From Luteolibacter sp. (GTDB taxonomy: Bacteria > Verrucomicrobiota > Verrucomicrobiia > Verrucomicrobiales > Akkermansiaceae): 63,079 nt of DNA. The position numbers and the translations under genes are program-made. The notes under the pieces are model-generated. The model was given only the letters and a program-made list of their open reading frames with translations, searched no databases and was not told the DNA's origin. Every line of letters begins with the position of its first letter. The first letter of the stretch is position 1. Shown piece after piece: positions 1 to 7,878 of the stretch. The stretch is taken from the NCBI GenBank assembly GCA_030696085.1, contig JAUYNL010000108.1, positions 1-63,079 on the forward strand, read 5' to 3'.

Positions 1-927
1 GGTGATCGGAGTCGTGGTCACCCCGGACGCACCCTTATACCACTGGAAAGTCGGAGTCGTCCCGGTGGCGGCGACTGTGAACGTCGCCGTGCCCCCGCTG
101 TTGATCGTGGTCGAAACCGGGGCCGTGGTGATCGCCGGCGGAATCCGCACGCTGATGGAAGCGGCGGTGGAATTCGCCGAACCGGAAGCATTGGTGGCCC
201 TGGCCCAATAGCTGGCGCTGGCCGTTAGAACCGGTGTGGTGAAGGATGCCGAGGTAGCGCCAGAAACCGGACTTGTGATGACTCCGGAAGCCCCTGCATA
301 CCACTGGAAGGTCGGAGGGGGAGTCCCAGAGGCCGCCACGGTGAGAGTGGTGGTCGCGCCGCTGTTGATGGTGATGGAAGCCGGGTTCGTCGTGATAGCC
401 GGAACGGTCCCCGTTGATGTCCCACCAGTGACATTGATGGTGAAATTCGCGGTGAAGAATTTCCCTGTGTAGCCCGCCTTTTCCCATGCTTTGACAATGA
501 TGGGAAAAGTGCCGCTCTGGGTGGGAATCCCGGAGATGGCGTCCGTAGCGCTTCTTGTGGCGTTTGCATGCACGAGACCGGGAGGAATGGTTCCGATCAC
601 CTCCCAGCTTGCGGGTTTTCCGGGTGCTCCTAAAAGTTGAAACACGAAGTTGAGGCTCGTTCCGCTCGTTGCGGGAACAGTGGAGGAACCGGCGACCGGC
701 GCCACCTGGGTGAGTGTCGTTGCTCCGGCCACGGAGTCAAAGACCCCCAGTCCGGCAACAGTCGCGACGGACCATTTCGTCATTTCAGCCAGCGCCGAAC
801 CGCCAAGTATCCGGGCTTCCGGAAACAACATTTGCACCAGCGGTGAGCGCTGAAACAGCAACAATAGGGAACCTAATCGCGAGGAAAGCACGCGAGGACG
901 CAAGGATGAACGTAAAAAATAGCACAT
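1..927 (-). CDS. Ig-like repeat surface/secreted protein, partial (3' end outside window)
   Basis: Translating the minus strand from an ATG at 927 gives an open frame of 309 codons that runs off the left edge with no stop. After a short basic/hydrophobic N-terminus there is a Thr/Ser/Ala-rich region, then repeated Ig-like units: blocks ending in FQWY, followed by segments such as SYWARATN and ITTAPVSTTINSGG, with about 80-90 residues per unit. Such stacked Ig-like folds are typical of large secreted or cell-surface proteins of Verrucomicrobiota, often adhesins or autotransporter-like. The start is uncertain: the first 30 residues make a poor signal peptide and a later ATG at about 807 (residue 41) is possible. 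Short plus-strand frames here are antisense shadows. No specific function can be assigned. Confidence 0.7.
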   Translation of the reverse strand, partial: MCYFLRSSLRPRVLSSRLGSLLLLFQRSPLVQMLFPEARILGGSALAEMTKWSVATVAGLGVFDSVAGATTLTQVAPVAGSSTVPATSGTSLNFVFQLLGAPGKPASWEVIGTIPPGLVHANATRSATDAISGIPTQSGTFPIIVKAWEKAGYTGKFFTANFTINVTGGTSTGTVPAITTNPASITINSGATTTLTVAASGTPPPTFQWYAGASGVITSPVSGATSASFTTPVLTASASYWARATNASGSANSTAASISVRIPPAITTAPVSTTINSGGTATFTVAATGTTPTFQWYKGASGVTTTPIT

Positions 928-981
928 AAGGAAACCTTTCGATTGGGTGTGAACGGGACAGGAGATGAAAAAACCAGATGA

Positions 982-1212
982 TTAGTTGCAGCCGCAGCCA
1001 CCACCACCGACTCCGCCGCCACCGGAACTGGCCTCACGGGAAAAATACCCGTGCTCAGTCATCGCTTGCAGGAGCGGATCGAGGCTTTCGGCCATCACGG
1101 GCCTGGCCAGATTTCCGCGCTCGTAGGGCTTTACCCTCACAAGCGAATCGGAACAGGCGCTCAACAGAGGATATGCGATGGCGATGATAACAAAAATGGC
1201 GGGACGTTTCAT
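982..1212 (-). CDS. DUF4266-type small lipoprotein with Gly/Cys tail
   Basis: A 76-residue protein. It has a short signal peptide with a lipobox (LLSAC, Cys20 as the lipidated residue), a conserved middle (VKPYERGNLARPVM, then a MTEHGYFSREAS-like stretch), and a tail of glycines ending GGGGCGCN (Cys73 and Cys75). This pattern matches the DUF4266 family, which I know only as a partner of ApbE, thioredoxin-like and DUF3570 genes. Its position at the end of exactly such a cassette supports the call. The CxC tail could bind a metal or cofactor or take part in thiol exchange with the adjacent TlpA-like protein; that is inference. Its product should sit in the envelope, anchored by lipid. Confidence 0.75.
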   Translation of the reverse strand: MKRPAIFVIIAIAYPLLSACSDSLVRVKPYERGNLARPVMAESLDPLLQAMTEHGYFSREASSGGGGVGGGGCGCN

Positions 1213-1242
1213 GATAGTTGGGTGCGTTGGTGCTTTGAAGTC

Positions 1243-1737
1243 TCAGGGCTTTGCCGCAAGCAGGGCTTCGATTTCAGTCACATATTCGGCCTCGGTTTTG
1301 GCACCGCGGAAGCCTGTATGGACGCTGTGGATGACGCCCTTGCGATCAACGAGATAGCTGGACGGCATGGTGGACGGTCCGAAGAATTCGGCGGCTTTAT
1401 GGCTGGAATCATGGACGATCAGGAACTTTGCCCCCATCTTGCCTGCGAAAGCCTTATATTTCGCCGCGTCATCATCAACACCGACGCCGATAATCACAAG
1501 ACCCTTGGATGCATACTTTTCGTGCAGGCGGTTGAGGCAGGGAAACGACGCCTTGCACGGTCCGCACCAGGAGGCCCAGAAATCGACGAGCACGACCTTG
1601 CCGGAAGTGTTAGGAACGCCGGCTCCGGGCAGGAGTTGCGGGAGTTTCGGCATAGCTTGCCCGGCTTTCGCCGAACCGGCGGCGGATGACAGGAGAGTGG
1701 AGCATGCGAGGGTGAATACGGTGAGGATGGTTTTCAT
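1243..1737 (-). CDS. TlpA/ResA-like periplasmic thioredoxin
   Basis: A 164-residue protein with an N-terminal signal peptide (about residues 1-25) and a thioredoxin fold whose redox centre reads WCGPC (Cys58, Cys61). A cis-proline region (TMPSSYLVDRKG) follows near residue 120. The longer open frame upstream of 1737 overlaps apbE in another frame and is not used; the ATG at 1737 gives the signal peptide. Exported thioredoxins of this family reduce disulfides in specific periplasmic partners. Here the likely partners are the CxC-tailed DUF4266 protein or the other cassette products. It lies about 50 bp downstream of apbE and about 30 bp upstream of the DUF4266 gene, consistent with one transcript. 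Confidence 0.85.
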   Translation of the reverse strand: MKTILTVFTLACSTLLSSAAGSAKAGQAMPKLPQLLPGAGVPNTSGKVVLVDFWASWCGPCKASFPCLNRLHEKYASKGLVIIGVGVDDDAAKYKAFAGKMGAKFLIVHDSSHKAAEFFGPSTMPSSYLVDRKGVIHSVHTGFRGAKTEAEYVTEIEALLAAKP

Positions 1738-1786
1738 GGTTCTTGTTTGGTGTTTGTGATTCGGATTGGTTAGGGACACGGTAAAA

Positions 1787-2761
1787 TTATGCGGCTTGAA
1801 CGAGATAACGGCTGAAGCCGCGGCTGCCTTCGATACCGGACTCGCTTTGGGCGCAAACCTCGACACCGCGGGCGAGGGACGCAAGATGGAGCCCGGCTCG
1901 CGGACCGAGCACGAACACCGCGGTGCTATAGACCCCGGCTTCGAGACAGGACCGAGCGATGACCGTGACGGCACGCATGCCATTGGCCACTGGCCAACCG
2001 GTCCGGGGATCGAGAATATGACCATAGCGGACCCCCTGGTGGCTGAAATTCCGGGCATAGTCTCCAGAAGCGGAAACCGCATGATCCGTGACGGCCAGTC
2101 CGCCCCAGCAGTTTCCCGGCCGATTGCCGTCCTCGATGCCGATATGCCAGAACGGGTGGGCACCATTACCGCCCAGCGCGAAAATGTCGCGGCCAAGGTC
2201 CACAAGAGCATCGGTGATGCCATACTGCCGGGCAATCCGCGCGAGGAAATCCACGGCATATTCCTTGCCGAAGCCGCCGAAATCGAGGCCCATGCCGATT
2301 TCCGGCAGCCGCACGGCACCGGGGCGGCGGCGCACCTTCTTCCAGCCTGTCAGGGCGAGAGCGGTTTTGACTTCTGCCGCTTCCGGGAGTTTTTGGTGAA
2401 CTTTCTTCCAATCCCAAACTCTCAGCAAAGGCAGGATGGTGGGGTCAAGAATTCCATCCGTCCGTTGATGAAGGTCATCCGCGAGATTGAGCATGTGCTC
2501 CATTTCGTCGTCCACCGGAATCCAGTCACCGCCAGCGGCCGCATTCACACGGGAGACCAGCGAGCTGGGACGGAAACGTGAAAACTTGGCCTCGAAGCGG
2601 TCCAGCCACGCCAGAGCATCCGCAGCAAAACTCAGCGCCTTGTGCTCATCCCCAAGTCTGAACTTGATCAGGCAATTCGTGCCCAGCGCCTTGAATTCCA
2701 CACGCCGGACACCATGGGCGTCGGGTGGAATGACAGAGGGCCTGGTAACGGTGGAAGTCAT
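1787..2761 (-). CDS. apbE: ApbE-family FAD:protein FMN transferase
   Basis: 324 residues from ATG 2761. ApbE proteins transfer FMN from FAD to a Thr/Ser of an exported redox protein. Recognisable elements are the GILDPTI region (about 103-109), the LDFGGFGKEYAVD nucleotide-binding stretch (159-171), DPRTGWPVA, and the C-terminal YSTAVFVLG. The acidic residue usually found four residues before the STA threonine is not obvious here. There is no clear signal peptide or lipobox, unlike many periplasmic ApbEs, so it may act in the cytoplasm or the export signal may be atypical. It starts 19 bp after the DUF3570 stop. No obvious D-x-x-T/S-G-A-[S/T] flavinylation target was seen in the neighbours, so its substrate is unknown. 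Confidence 0.85.
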   Translation of the reverse strand: MTSTVTRPSVIPPDAHGVRRVEFKALGTNCLIKFRLGDEHKALSFAADALAWLDRFEAKFSRFRPSSLVSRVNAAAGGDWIPVDDEMEHMLNLADDLHQRTDGILDPTILPLLRVWDWKKVHQKLPEAAEVKTALALTGWKKVRRRPGAVRLPEIGMGLDFGGFGKEYAVDFLARIARQYGITDALVDLGRDIFALGGNGAHPFWHIGIEDGNRPGNCWGGLAVTDHAVSASGDYARNFSHQGVRYGHILDPRTGWPVANGMRAVTVIARSCLEAGVYSTAVFVLGPRAGLHLASLARGVEVCAQSESGIEGSRGFSRYLVQAA

Positions 2762-2780
2762 GGTTTGAAGTTGTGGATAC

Positions 2781-3926
2781 TCAGAACTGCGCACTGACAC
2801 CGATGGTCCAGATATCGGCGCTCGGATAGGATTGATCCGGCGAATGTTCCGATGAACTCCCGGTGGGAGACATCACATAGCGTTCATAGGTCGCATTGGC
2901 GGAAAACATCTCGTTGAACTGATAACGCAGACGCAGACCGCCGCTGATGGCGTTGAGTGACGAGAGGCGGTAATCGGCAGAGTAGTTGGGATCTCCCGAA
3001 GTCGGAGCTGATGGATCACTGATGTTCATGCCGTTGAGCGTATTGACAAAGAAGTCGGCCGCGCTCTGATGGTAATAGCGGAAAAAGGGAATGACTTGAA
3101 GGCGCTCGCCCACCTCCTGCCGCCACTCGAGCTGCACCGTCTGCGACAACACCCCGAAGTCGTCGTTTCCGAGTCTCAAGACGCCGTCAATTACGCCATG
3201 GGCCGCTTCGACGTAGTGTCGCGCTTCAAATTGCAGCACCTGCCGGAAGCGGCTGTCCGGTCGGTTTTCCGGATAGACATTCACCACCGGAATGCCGAAT
3301 TCGAGTTCATCGCGCTGCACCCATTTGTAGGGATCGTTCAGGTAACCGTCACCATAGCCCAGCGTGAGGTTGAGGGAAACCACCGTGTTCTTATCAATGA
3401 TCTGGCTGACGCCGGTGAACAAGTCATAGGCATTCTTGTCCTCCTCGCCTCCGGCGGGCAGCGACACGACGTCGTTCAGGTAATTGACTCCGTATGAGAA
3501 CGTGGTGTTCTTGTCGTTCAACTCCCAGGAATCACTCAGGGCGATGCCATCCGAGAGGTAATCGCTCTCTTTGCTGCGGGAAACCTCCAGTTCAACCCGG
3601 TGGTCACCGAACTGATGGGAAAGCGCGGCAAGAATACCGTGGCGGGTATCAGGATTGACCTCGGCAATGTAGGGCTGGGTGGTACCCGGCAGGGAGCCCG
3701 TCGGTGAGGCTCCGCTGATGGCGTCACTCAGCGCCTGGAAGCGGAAGGACGTGGCGTCGTCGATCTCGATCTGGCCGCGGATGTAGTGCGACTCGATGCG
3801 CATGCGGTCGTCGTCTTCCTGATAGAGCTGATAGCTGTAATCATAGTGCTGGGGCGGGATTTCACCTTGCGCATACACACTGGGGCACAATAACGAAGCA
3901 AGTATCACGGGTTGGCGCGGTTTCAT
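2781..3926 (-). CDS. DUF3570 outer-membrane beta-barrel-like protein
   Basis: 381 residues with an N-terminal signal peptide ending near VYAQ. The body has alternating hydrophobic and aromatic residues and many short Tyr/Asp/Asn-rich turns, and the C-terminus is ISAQF-like (VSAQF), with the terminal Phe typical of outer-membrane barrels. Composition and the gene neighbourhood (ApbE, TlpA-like, DUF4266) fit the DUF3570 family. It is the first gene of the four-gene cassette, and the 430-bp region upstream probably holds its promoter. The function of the family is not established; a pore or an outer-membrane platform for the cassette's redox chemistry is a reasonable guess. Confidence 0.75.
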   Translation of the reverse strand: MKPRQPVILASLLCPSVYAQGEIPPQHYDYSYQLYQEDDDRMRIESHYIRGQIEIDDATSFRFQALSDAISGASPTGSLPGTTQPYIAEVNPDTRHGILAALSHQFGDHRVELEVSRSKESDYLSDGIALSDSWELNDKNTTFSYGVNYLNDVVSLPAGGEEDKNAYDLFTGVSQIIDKNTVVSLNLTLGYGDGYLNDPYKWVQRDELEFGIPVVNVYPENRPDSRFRQVLQFEARHYVEAAHGVIDGVLRLGNDDFGVLSQTVQLEWRQEVGERLQVIPFFRYYHQSAADFFVNTLNGMNISDPSAPTSGDPNYSADYRLSSLNAISGGLRLRYQFNEMFSANATYERYVMSPTGSSSEHSPDQSYPSADIWTIGVSAQF

Positions 3927-4359
3927 GAAAATAGGAATGATTGATATGTGAGAGACGTCATTCGATTGCCGATTTTTTTTAAATTGGTCAATTTATTAGA
4001 ACCATCTGGAACTTCTGAACGTTGATTTTATGTAACAATTTGGTTACAAAATGTGACTTATCGCCTTTATGGCCGGATTTGCTCCCCCGCGCCTGTTCCT
4101 GACCGCACCACGCAGGGCAGTCGGTTTTCTTCCCGTGTGTCTTCATGAACGCATATTTTCAGTTAGAGTTTTTTGATTTTCCCAGATGCCGTGGAAAAGG
4201 CATCGCGGTTTTTGGGCGTCGCCGCCATTGGCGGGGAGCGACAGCGCTTTTTCAGTTCCTCAGTGGAAGCAGCCACCACCTCCCCATCGACAAAGGCGCG
4301 ATTTTGCCTACATTCCGGTCTGAACACCCGCAGCGGCAGGTGACCGACAAACAGACGCC
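3927..4359. promoter_or_regulatory. 433-bp non-coding divergent region
   Basis: This gap separates the divergent DUF3570 cassette (minus) and opcA (plus). It includes an AT-rich patch at about 3965-4060 (runs of T, then TTGGTCAATTTATTAG and TAACAATTTGGTTAC) that contrasts with the surrounding GC-rich DNA and is the obvious place for the divergent promoters. I could not settle on a -35/-10 pair. Short open frames in 4145-4363 look spurious: they lack family-like sequence. Confidence 0.5.
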
Positions 4360-5427
4360 ATGAACGCCACCATGCCACCGACCCTCCCCGCCGAGTGCCC
4401 CGAACTGGGACTCGAAGTGCCCGTTTCCCAGATCGACAAGGAACTGCGCAAGCTCTGGGAGCAGGATGAGGCGCGGACCAACGCCTCATTGATGAATCTC
4501 GTCGTCTATTCCGAGAAACCGGGGGCTCTGCTCGAAAACACCGCCATCATCCGCGGGTTGACCCGCGAGCATGCCTGCCGCGCCATCCTGGTGGAGATTG
4601 ATCGCGCCGAACCGCTGCCCGGCCTGCGCGCGTGGATCACCGCCCACTGTCATCTCGCCCATGGCCAGAAATCGGTCTGCTGCGAGCAAATCGCGTTCTA
4701 CCTGACAGGCAAAGTCACCGGGCGCTTCCGCAACACCGTGTTCTCCCACCTCAACTCGGATCTGCCGCTGGTTTTCTGGTGGCAGGGCGAGCTCTCCGAT
4801 ATCCTCACCGAGCGCCTGGCCAGCGTGATGGACCGGCTCATCATCGACAGCTCGACCTGGGCAGACCCGGCTACCTCGTTCCAACGCATCGAGGAGGCGG
4901 CCATGTCCAATACCGACCTCATCCTGCAAGATCACGAATGGACGCGCACCTGGCAGTTCCGCCTCGGCGTGGCCGGCATTTTCGATGATCCCACCGCCCT
5001 ACAGGCACTGCCGGAAATCGATCAGGTGGAAATCATCCACCACCCCGCGCACCGGAATTGTGCGCTGCAACTGCTGGCGTGGCTGGCCGTACAAACCGGC
5101 TGGAAGGATGTGGAAACCGGCGGCTCCGCCATTGCCTTCACCTCGGCATCCGGCCAGGTGATCCATGTCACGCTGAAGCAGGACAGCACGACACCACCGG
5201 TTTCCTCGCTGGTCCTTCGTGCCGGCGAGCGGTCCGCGCACATCACCCGTGCCGCCGGAGCAAGCCACGTCGAGCGCCGCCTCGAAGCACCCGGATACCT
5301 CGTCACCTCGCTCTCGCCAGTAGATCCATCCTCACCCGGGGAACTCGTGGGCCTGCAACTCGCCCGTGGCGGCAAGAACTCGCTGTTTCAGAAAATCCTT
5401 CCGCGATTCCGGAAGTTGTTAGCATGA
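4360..5427 (+). CDS. opcA: OpcA-like glucose-6-phosphate dehydrogenase assembly protein
   Basis: 355 residues. The pattern matches OpcA, the allosteric/assembly factor of glucose-6-phosphate dehydrogenase at the entry of the oxidative pentose phosphate pathway. It has an N-terminal helical segment (VSQIDKELRKLWEQ), the RTNASLMNLVVY region, the C-C region CHLAHGQKSVCCEQI, the LPLVFWWQGEL motif and the DRLIIDSSTW motif. In cyanobacteria and actinobacteria opcA sits beside zwf. Here no zwf, gnd or tal gene is nearby, so it is an orphan. It stands alone on the plus strand between two minus-strand groups. ATG 4360 is chosen; an alternative ATG at 4372 is four codons later. Confidence 0.8.
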   Translation: MNATMPPTLPAECPELGLEVPVSQIDKELRKLWEQDEARTNASLMNLVVYSEKPGALLENTAIIRGLTREHACRAILVEIDRAEPLPGLRAWITAHCHLAHGQKSVCCEQIAFYLTGKVTGRFRNTVFSHLNSDLPLVFWWQGELSDILTERLASVMDRLIIDSSTWADPATSFQRIEEAAMSNTDLILQDHEWTRTWQFRLGVAGIFDDPTALQALPEIDQVEIIHHPAHRNCALQLLAWLAVQTGWKDVETGGSAIAFTSASGQVIHVTLKQDSTTPPVSSLVLRAGERSAHITRAAGASHVERRLEAPGYLVTSLSPVDPSSPGELVGLQLARGGKNSLFQKILPRFRKLLA

Positions 5428-5465
5428 GTTCCGTGCCATGATCCGCCCTTCCACCAACCACATTC

Positions 5466-6329
5466 TCAGCCATGGCAAGGGAACCCTGGAGTGATCGCCC
5501 CATTCCATTCCGTATAAACCTCGTAAAGGTCACCTTCCACGGCAAGCAGGCCGGGGATTTCCTGCGTATCAACGAGCATCAGCGCGGTGGACCAGATTTC
5601 CGCGAGAGCGGCCGTGGCGGAGATCACCCAGATGCGCTCGCAGGGCGCGGCGGGCATGGCGTCCGCGCCAGCGGGATGAACGATGTGGCTGCCCTGAATG
5701 CCGGTGCCCGAGGCACTGAGCGATTGGTCGCGGAGGTGGATCCTGATTGATTCCCGCGCACCACCAAGCTCGACCGGCCAGGCGGTGGGGCCATAGGCCA
5801 GCAAGGAACTGGCTCCTGCGGACAAGAGCGCGTCCTCCGCGCCCCAATCGGCAAGAATCCGCTTGAGTTGATCGAGAGCGAAGCCCTTGCCGATGCCGCC
5901 GAGATCGAGCACGCGGCCAGCCTCGGTGCAGGTGACGGCCGGGACATCGGGATGGATGATCAGGCTGCCGGTGAGCTGCGGGAGCGGTCCGGAATCGCAG
6001 GATTTTCGGTGTTCGATGCGGCTGCCCAGCGTGATATCGAACAAGCCGCCGGTGCGGGCGTGGGCATCCAGCGCGAGCAGCAGGCATTGGTGACAGGCCT
6101 CGCTGATGTAGAGCGTTTCTCCAGCCCGCATTTGGTTGATGCGCGAAACGTCACCGCCCTCGACGAAGCGGCTGAGCTTCGTTTCGAGGGAATCGAGCAG
6201 ATCGAAACACTCGCGGGCGATGTCGCGCGCGGTGTCCGCATCCACACCGCGGAGACGCAGCGAGAAGGTGCTGTGCATCGCGTCATGGCTGAAGTGACGC
6301 GCATCGGCAAGCGATCCGGCGGGTTTCAT
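5466..6329 (-). CDS. Second ApbE-like protein, diverged at metal-site motifs
   Basis: 287 residues from ATG 6329, whose ATGA overlaps the stop of the upstream glycosyltransferase gene, implying translational coupling. ApbE features are visible: KLSRFVEGGDVSRIN near 51-65, GGLFDITLGS near 94-103, and LDLGGIGKGFALD near 141-153. The usual DPRTG motif reads HPAGAD, and the usual acidic-Asp-to-STA motif reads AEIWSTAL, so residues linked to Mg/FAD handling are altered. It has no signal peptide. It may be a FAD:protein FMN transferase with unusual chemistry or a paralogue with a different role. It should not be assumed equivalent to the apbE gene at 1787-2761. Confidence 0.75.
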   Translation of the reverse strand: MKPAGSLADARHFSHDAMHSTFSLRLRGVDADTARDIARECFDLLDSLETKLSRFVEGGDVSRINQMRAGETLYISEACHQCLLLALDAHARTGGLFDITLGSRIEHRKSCDSGPLPQLTGSLIIHPDVPAVTCTEAGRVLDLGGIGKGFALDQLKRILADWGAEDALLSAGASSLLAYGPTAWPVELGGARESIRIHLRDQSLSASGTGIQGSHIVHPAGADAMPAAPCERIWVISATAALAEIWSTALMLVDTQEIPGLLAVEGDLYEVYTEWNGAITPGFPCHG

Positions 6330-7861
6330 CGTTCTTCGGTTTTCATCCACAGTTCCCAGAGGTCGCTCCTGACAAACACATACACCGGCACTCCGGCGCG
6401 CAGGCCGCGAGGCAGCGGCATGTGGCTGCCGCCCAGCGCGGCCATCACCTCCTCCACACTTTCCGGCATGGCGAAAACCAGCGGCATCTTTCCGAGATCC
6501 GGCGGCGGATCGTACCAGTAACCGGTTTTTTCAAACGACCGCAGATACCATGGCAGAGGCCAGTATTCGCGACCGATCACGGCGACGCGCTCCAGCGTCC
6601 CGCTTGGAGCGACCGTTCGCAATGCGCCTAGCCAGGCCTCCAGTTTCTCGATGTCGGGGCGGGTGGGGACGTAGGCAAACAGGTTGCGCTCGTCCGAAGC
6701 AAGGCGCCCGGTGGCCACACGCGCTTGTTGGAACTGCGTGATGACGGAGGCCCCCGCCAAAGCGACCAGCACGATCCTGGACGCCATGGTTTGCCGCGAC
6801 AATCCGGTTAGAGAAAAGCCCGCCAGCACGCAGACATGTGCCCAGGGCAGGCAGGCGAGCCATGGGGTTTTGTAGGCGAAAAGGCTGTAGATCAGCAGAT
6901 GTCCCGCCGCCGACCAGCCGAGGAGGTGGATGAACGGACGGCTAGCCGCGGCCTCCGGATCCTTGCGGAAAGTGGCCGCGACCGCCCACAGGGCGAGCAG
7001 CACCAGCGGTGTGCCAAACCACCAGTGACCGGCGGATTTTTGCGGCAGGGCGAGCAATTGGAGATAATAGGTGAATGGTTTGTCGTGCCCCTCCACCGTT
7101 TCATAAACGAAGAAGGTGCGCACGGCATCGAGCGCCCCGCGAGGGTGTTGCAGGCCATCGGTATATAAAAATCCGGCGCTGAGAATGAAGGCAAGCAATG
7201 AAAGCGCCGCCGGAATCCACCAGGTCCTGATGATGGCGGTGAAATCGAGCGACCTGCGGTTTTCCCACGCCAACAGCACGGCCGCGCCGGACCAGGCGAG
7301 CACGCTGATTGCGAAGGTTTCCTTGGTCGCGAACATCAGGCCTAACAAAAACCCCGGAAGCCCGCGGCGCGCCGCGGTGCGCGGCATGAACCAGAGCGCC
7401 ATGCCGAAAAACACCAGCAGCGACTCGTGGATGAACATCCGGCTGTAATAAACCAGCAGCGGCGAGGTGGCCATGAACGCCGCTGCCAGCAGCATCGGAC
7501 CATCGCCGAATCGCTTGCGCCAGAGCAGTGGAAGCAGCAGGACCAGCGTGCCGGCGATGGCCGGGAGCGCGCGCAGGGTGGATTTGCTCATTTCCCGCCA
7601 GCCGTCTTCGCCGCGTGATTTGCACAGCGGAATGGCGAGATCGGCGAGCAGCGGGCCGTGGTAATGTTTGGGATCGAAAGTCACCGAGCCGGATTCCATG
7701 CGACTGGCGGTGATTCGTGCGCCGGTGGCTTCATCCGCATGAAACGGGCGGTCGGCGAGACTGTCAAAACGCAGGAAGGCACCGGCGGCCAATACCCCGA
7801 TCCAGCAGGCGGTGATGAGGATGCGTTTCGTCAAGCGGGGGGATACGACGAAAGAATCCAC
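6326..7861 (-). CDS. TIGR03663-like polytopic membrane glycosyltransferase (GT39/ArnT-like fold)
   Basis: 511 residues, with about ten or more hydrophobic segments and an N-terminal RFDSLADRPFHADEA stretch. That stretch corresponds to the first luminal/periplasmic loop, with the acidic residue typical of lipid-phosphate-dependent mannosyl/arabinosyl transferases. HGPLLADLAIPL and YYSRMFIHESLLVFFGMALW are characteristic of the TIGR03663 (Agl23-associated) family. The enzyme likely moves a sugar from a polyprenyl-phosphate donor onto an exported acceptor at the inner membrane. It is coupled by a 4-nt overlap to the second ApbE-like gene, an unusual partnership that suggests a shared extracytoplasmic acceptor. 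Its substrate is unknown. Confidence 0.75.
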   Translation of the reverse strand: MDSFVVSPRLTKRILITACWIGVLAAGAFLRFDSLADRPFHADEATGARITASRMESGSVTFDPKHYHGPLLADLAIPLCKSRGEDGWREMSKSTLRALPAIAGTLVLLLPLLWRKRFGDGPMLLAAAFMATSPLLVYYSRMFIHESLLVFFGMALWFMPRTAARRGLPGFLLGLMFATKETFAISVLAWSGAAVLLAWENRRSLDFTAIIRTWWIPAALSLLAFILSAGFLYTDGLQHPRGALDAVRTFFVYETVEGHDKPFTYYLQLLALPQKSAGHWWFGTPLVLLALWAVAATFRKDPEAAASRPFIHLLGWSAAGHLLIYSLFAYKTPWLACLPWAHVCVLAGFSLTGLSRQTMASRIVLVALAGASVITQFQQARVATGRLASDERNLFAYVPTRPDIEKLEAWLGALRTVAPSGTLERVAVIGREYWPLPWYLRSFEKTGYWYDPPPDLGKMPLVFAMPESVEEVMAALGGSHMPLPRGLRAGVPVYVFVRSDLWELWMKTEER

Positions 7862-7878
7862 CGCCCCGCAATGTCAAT

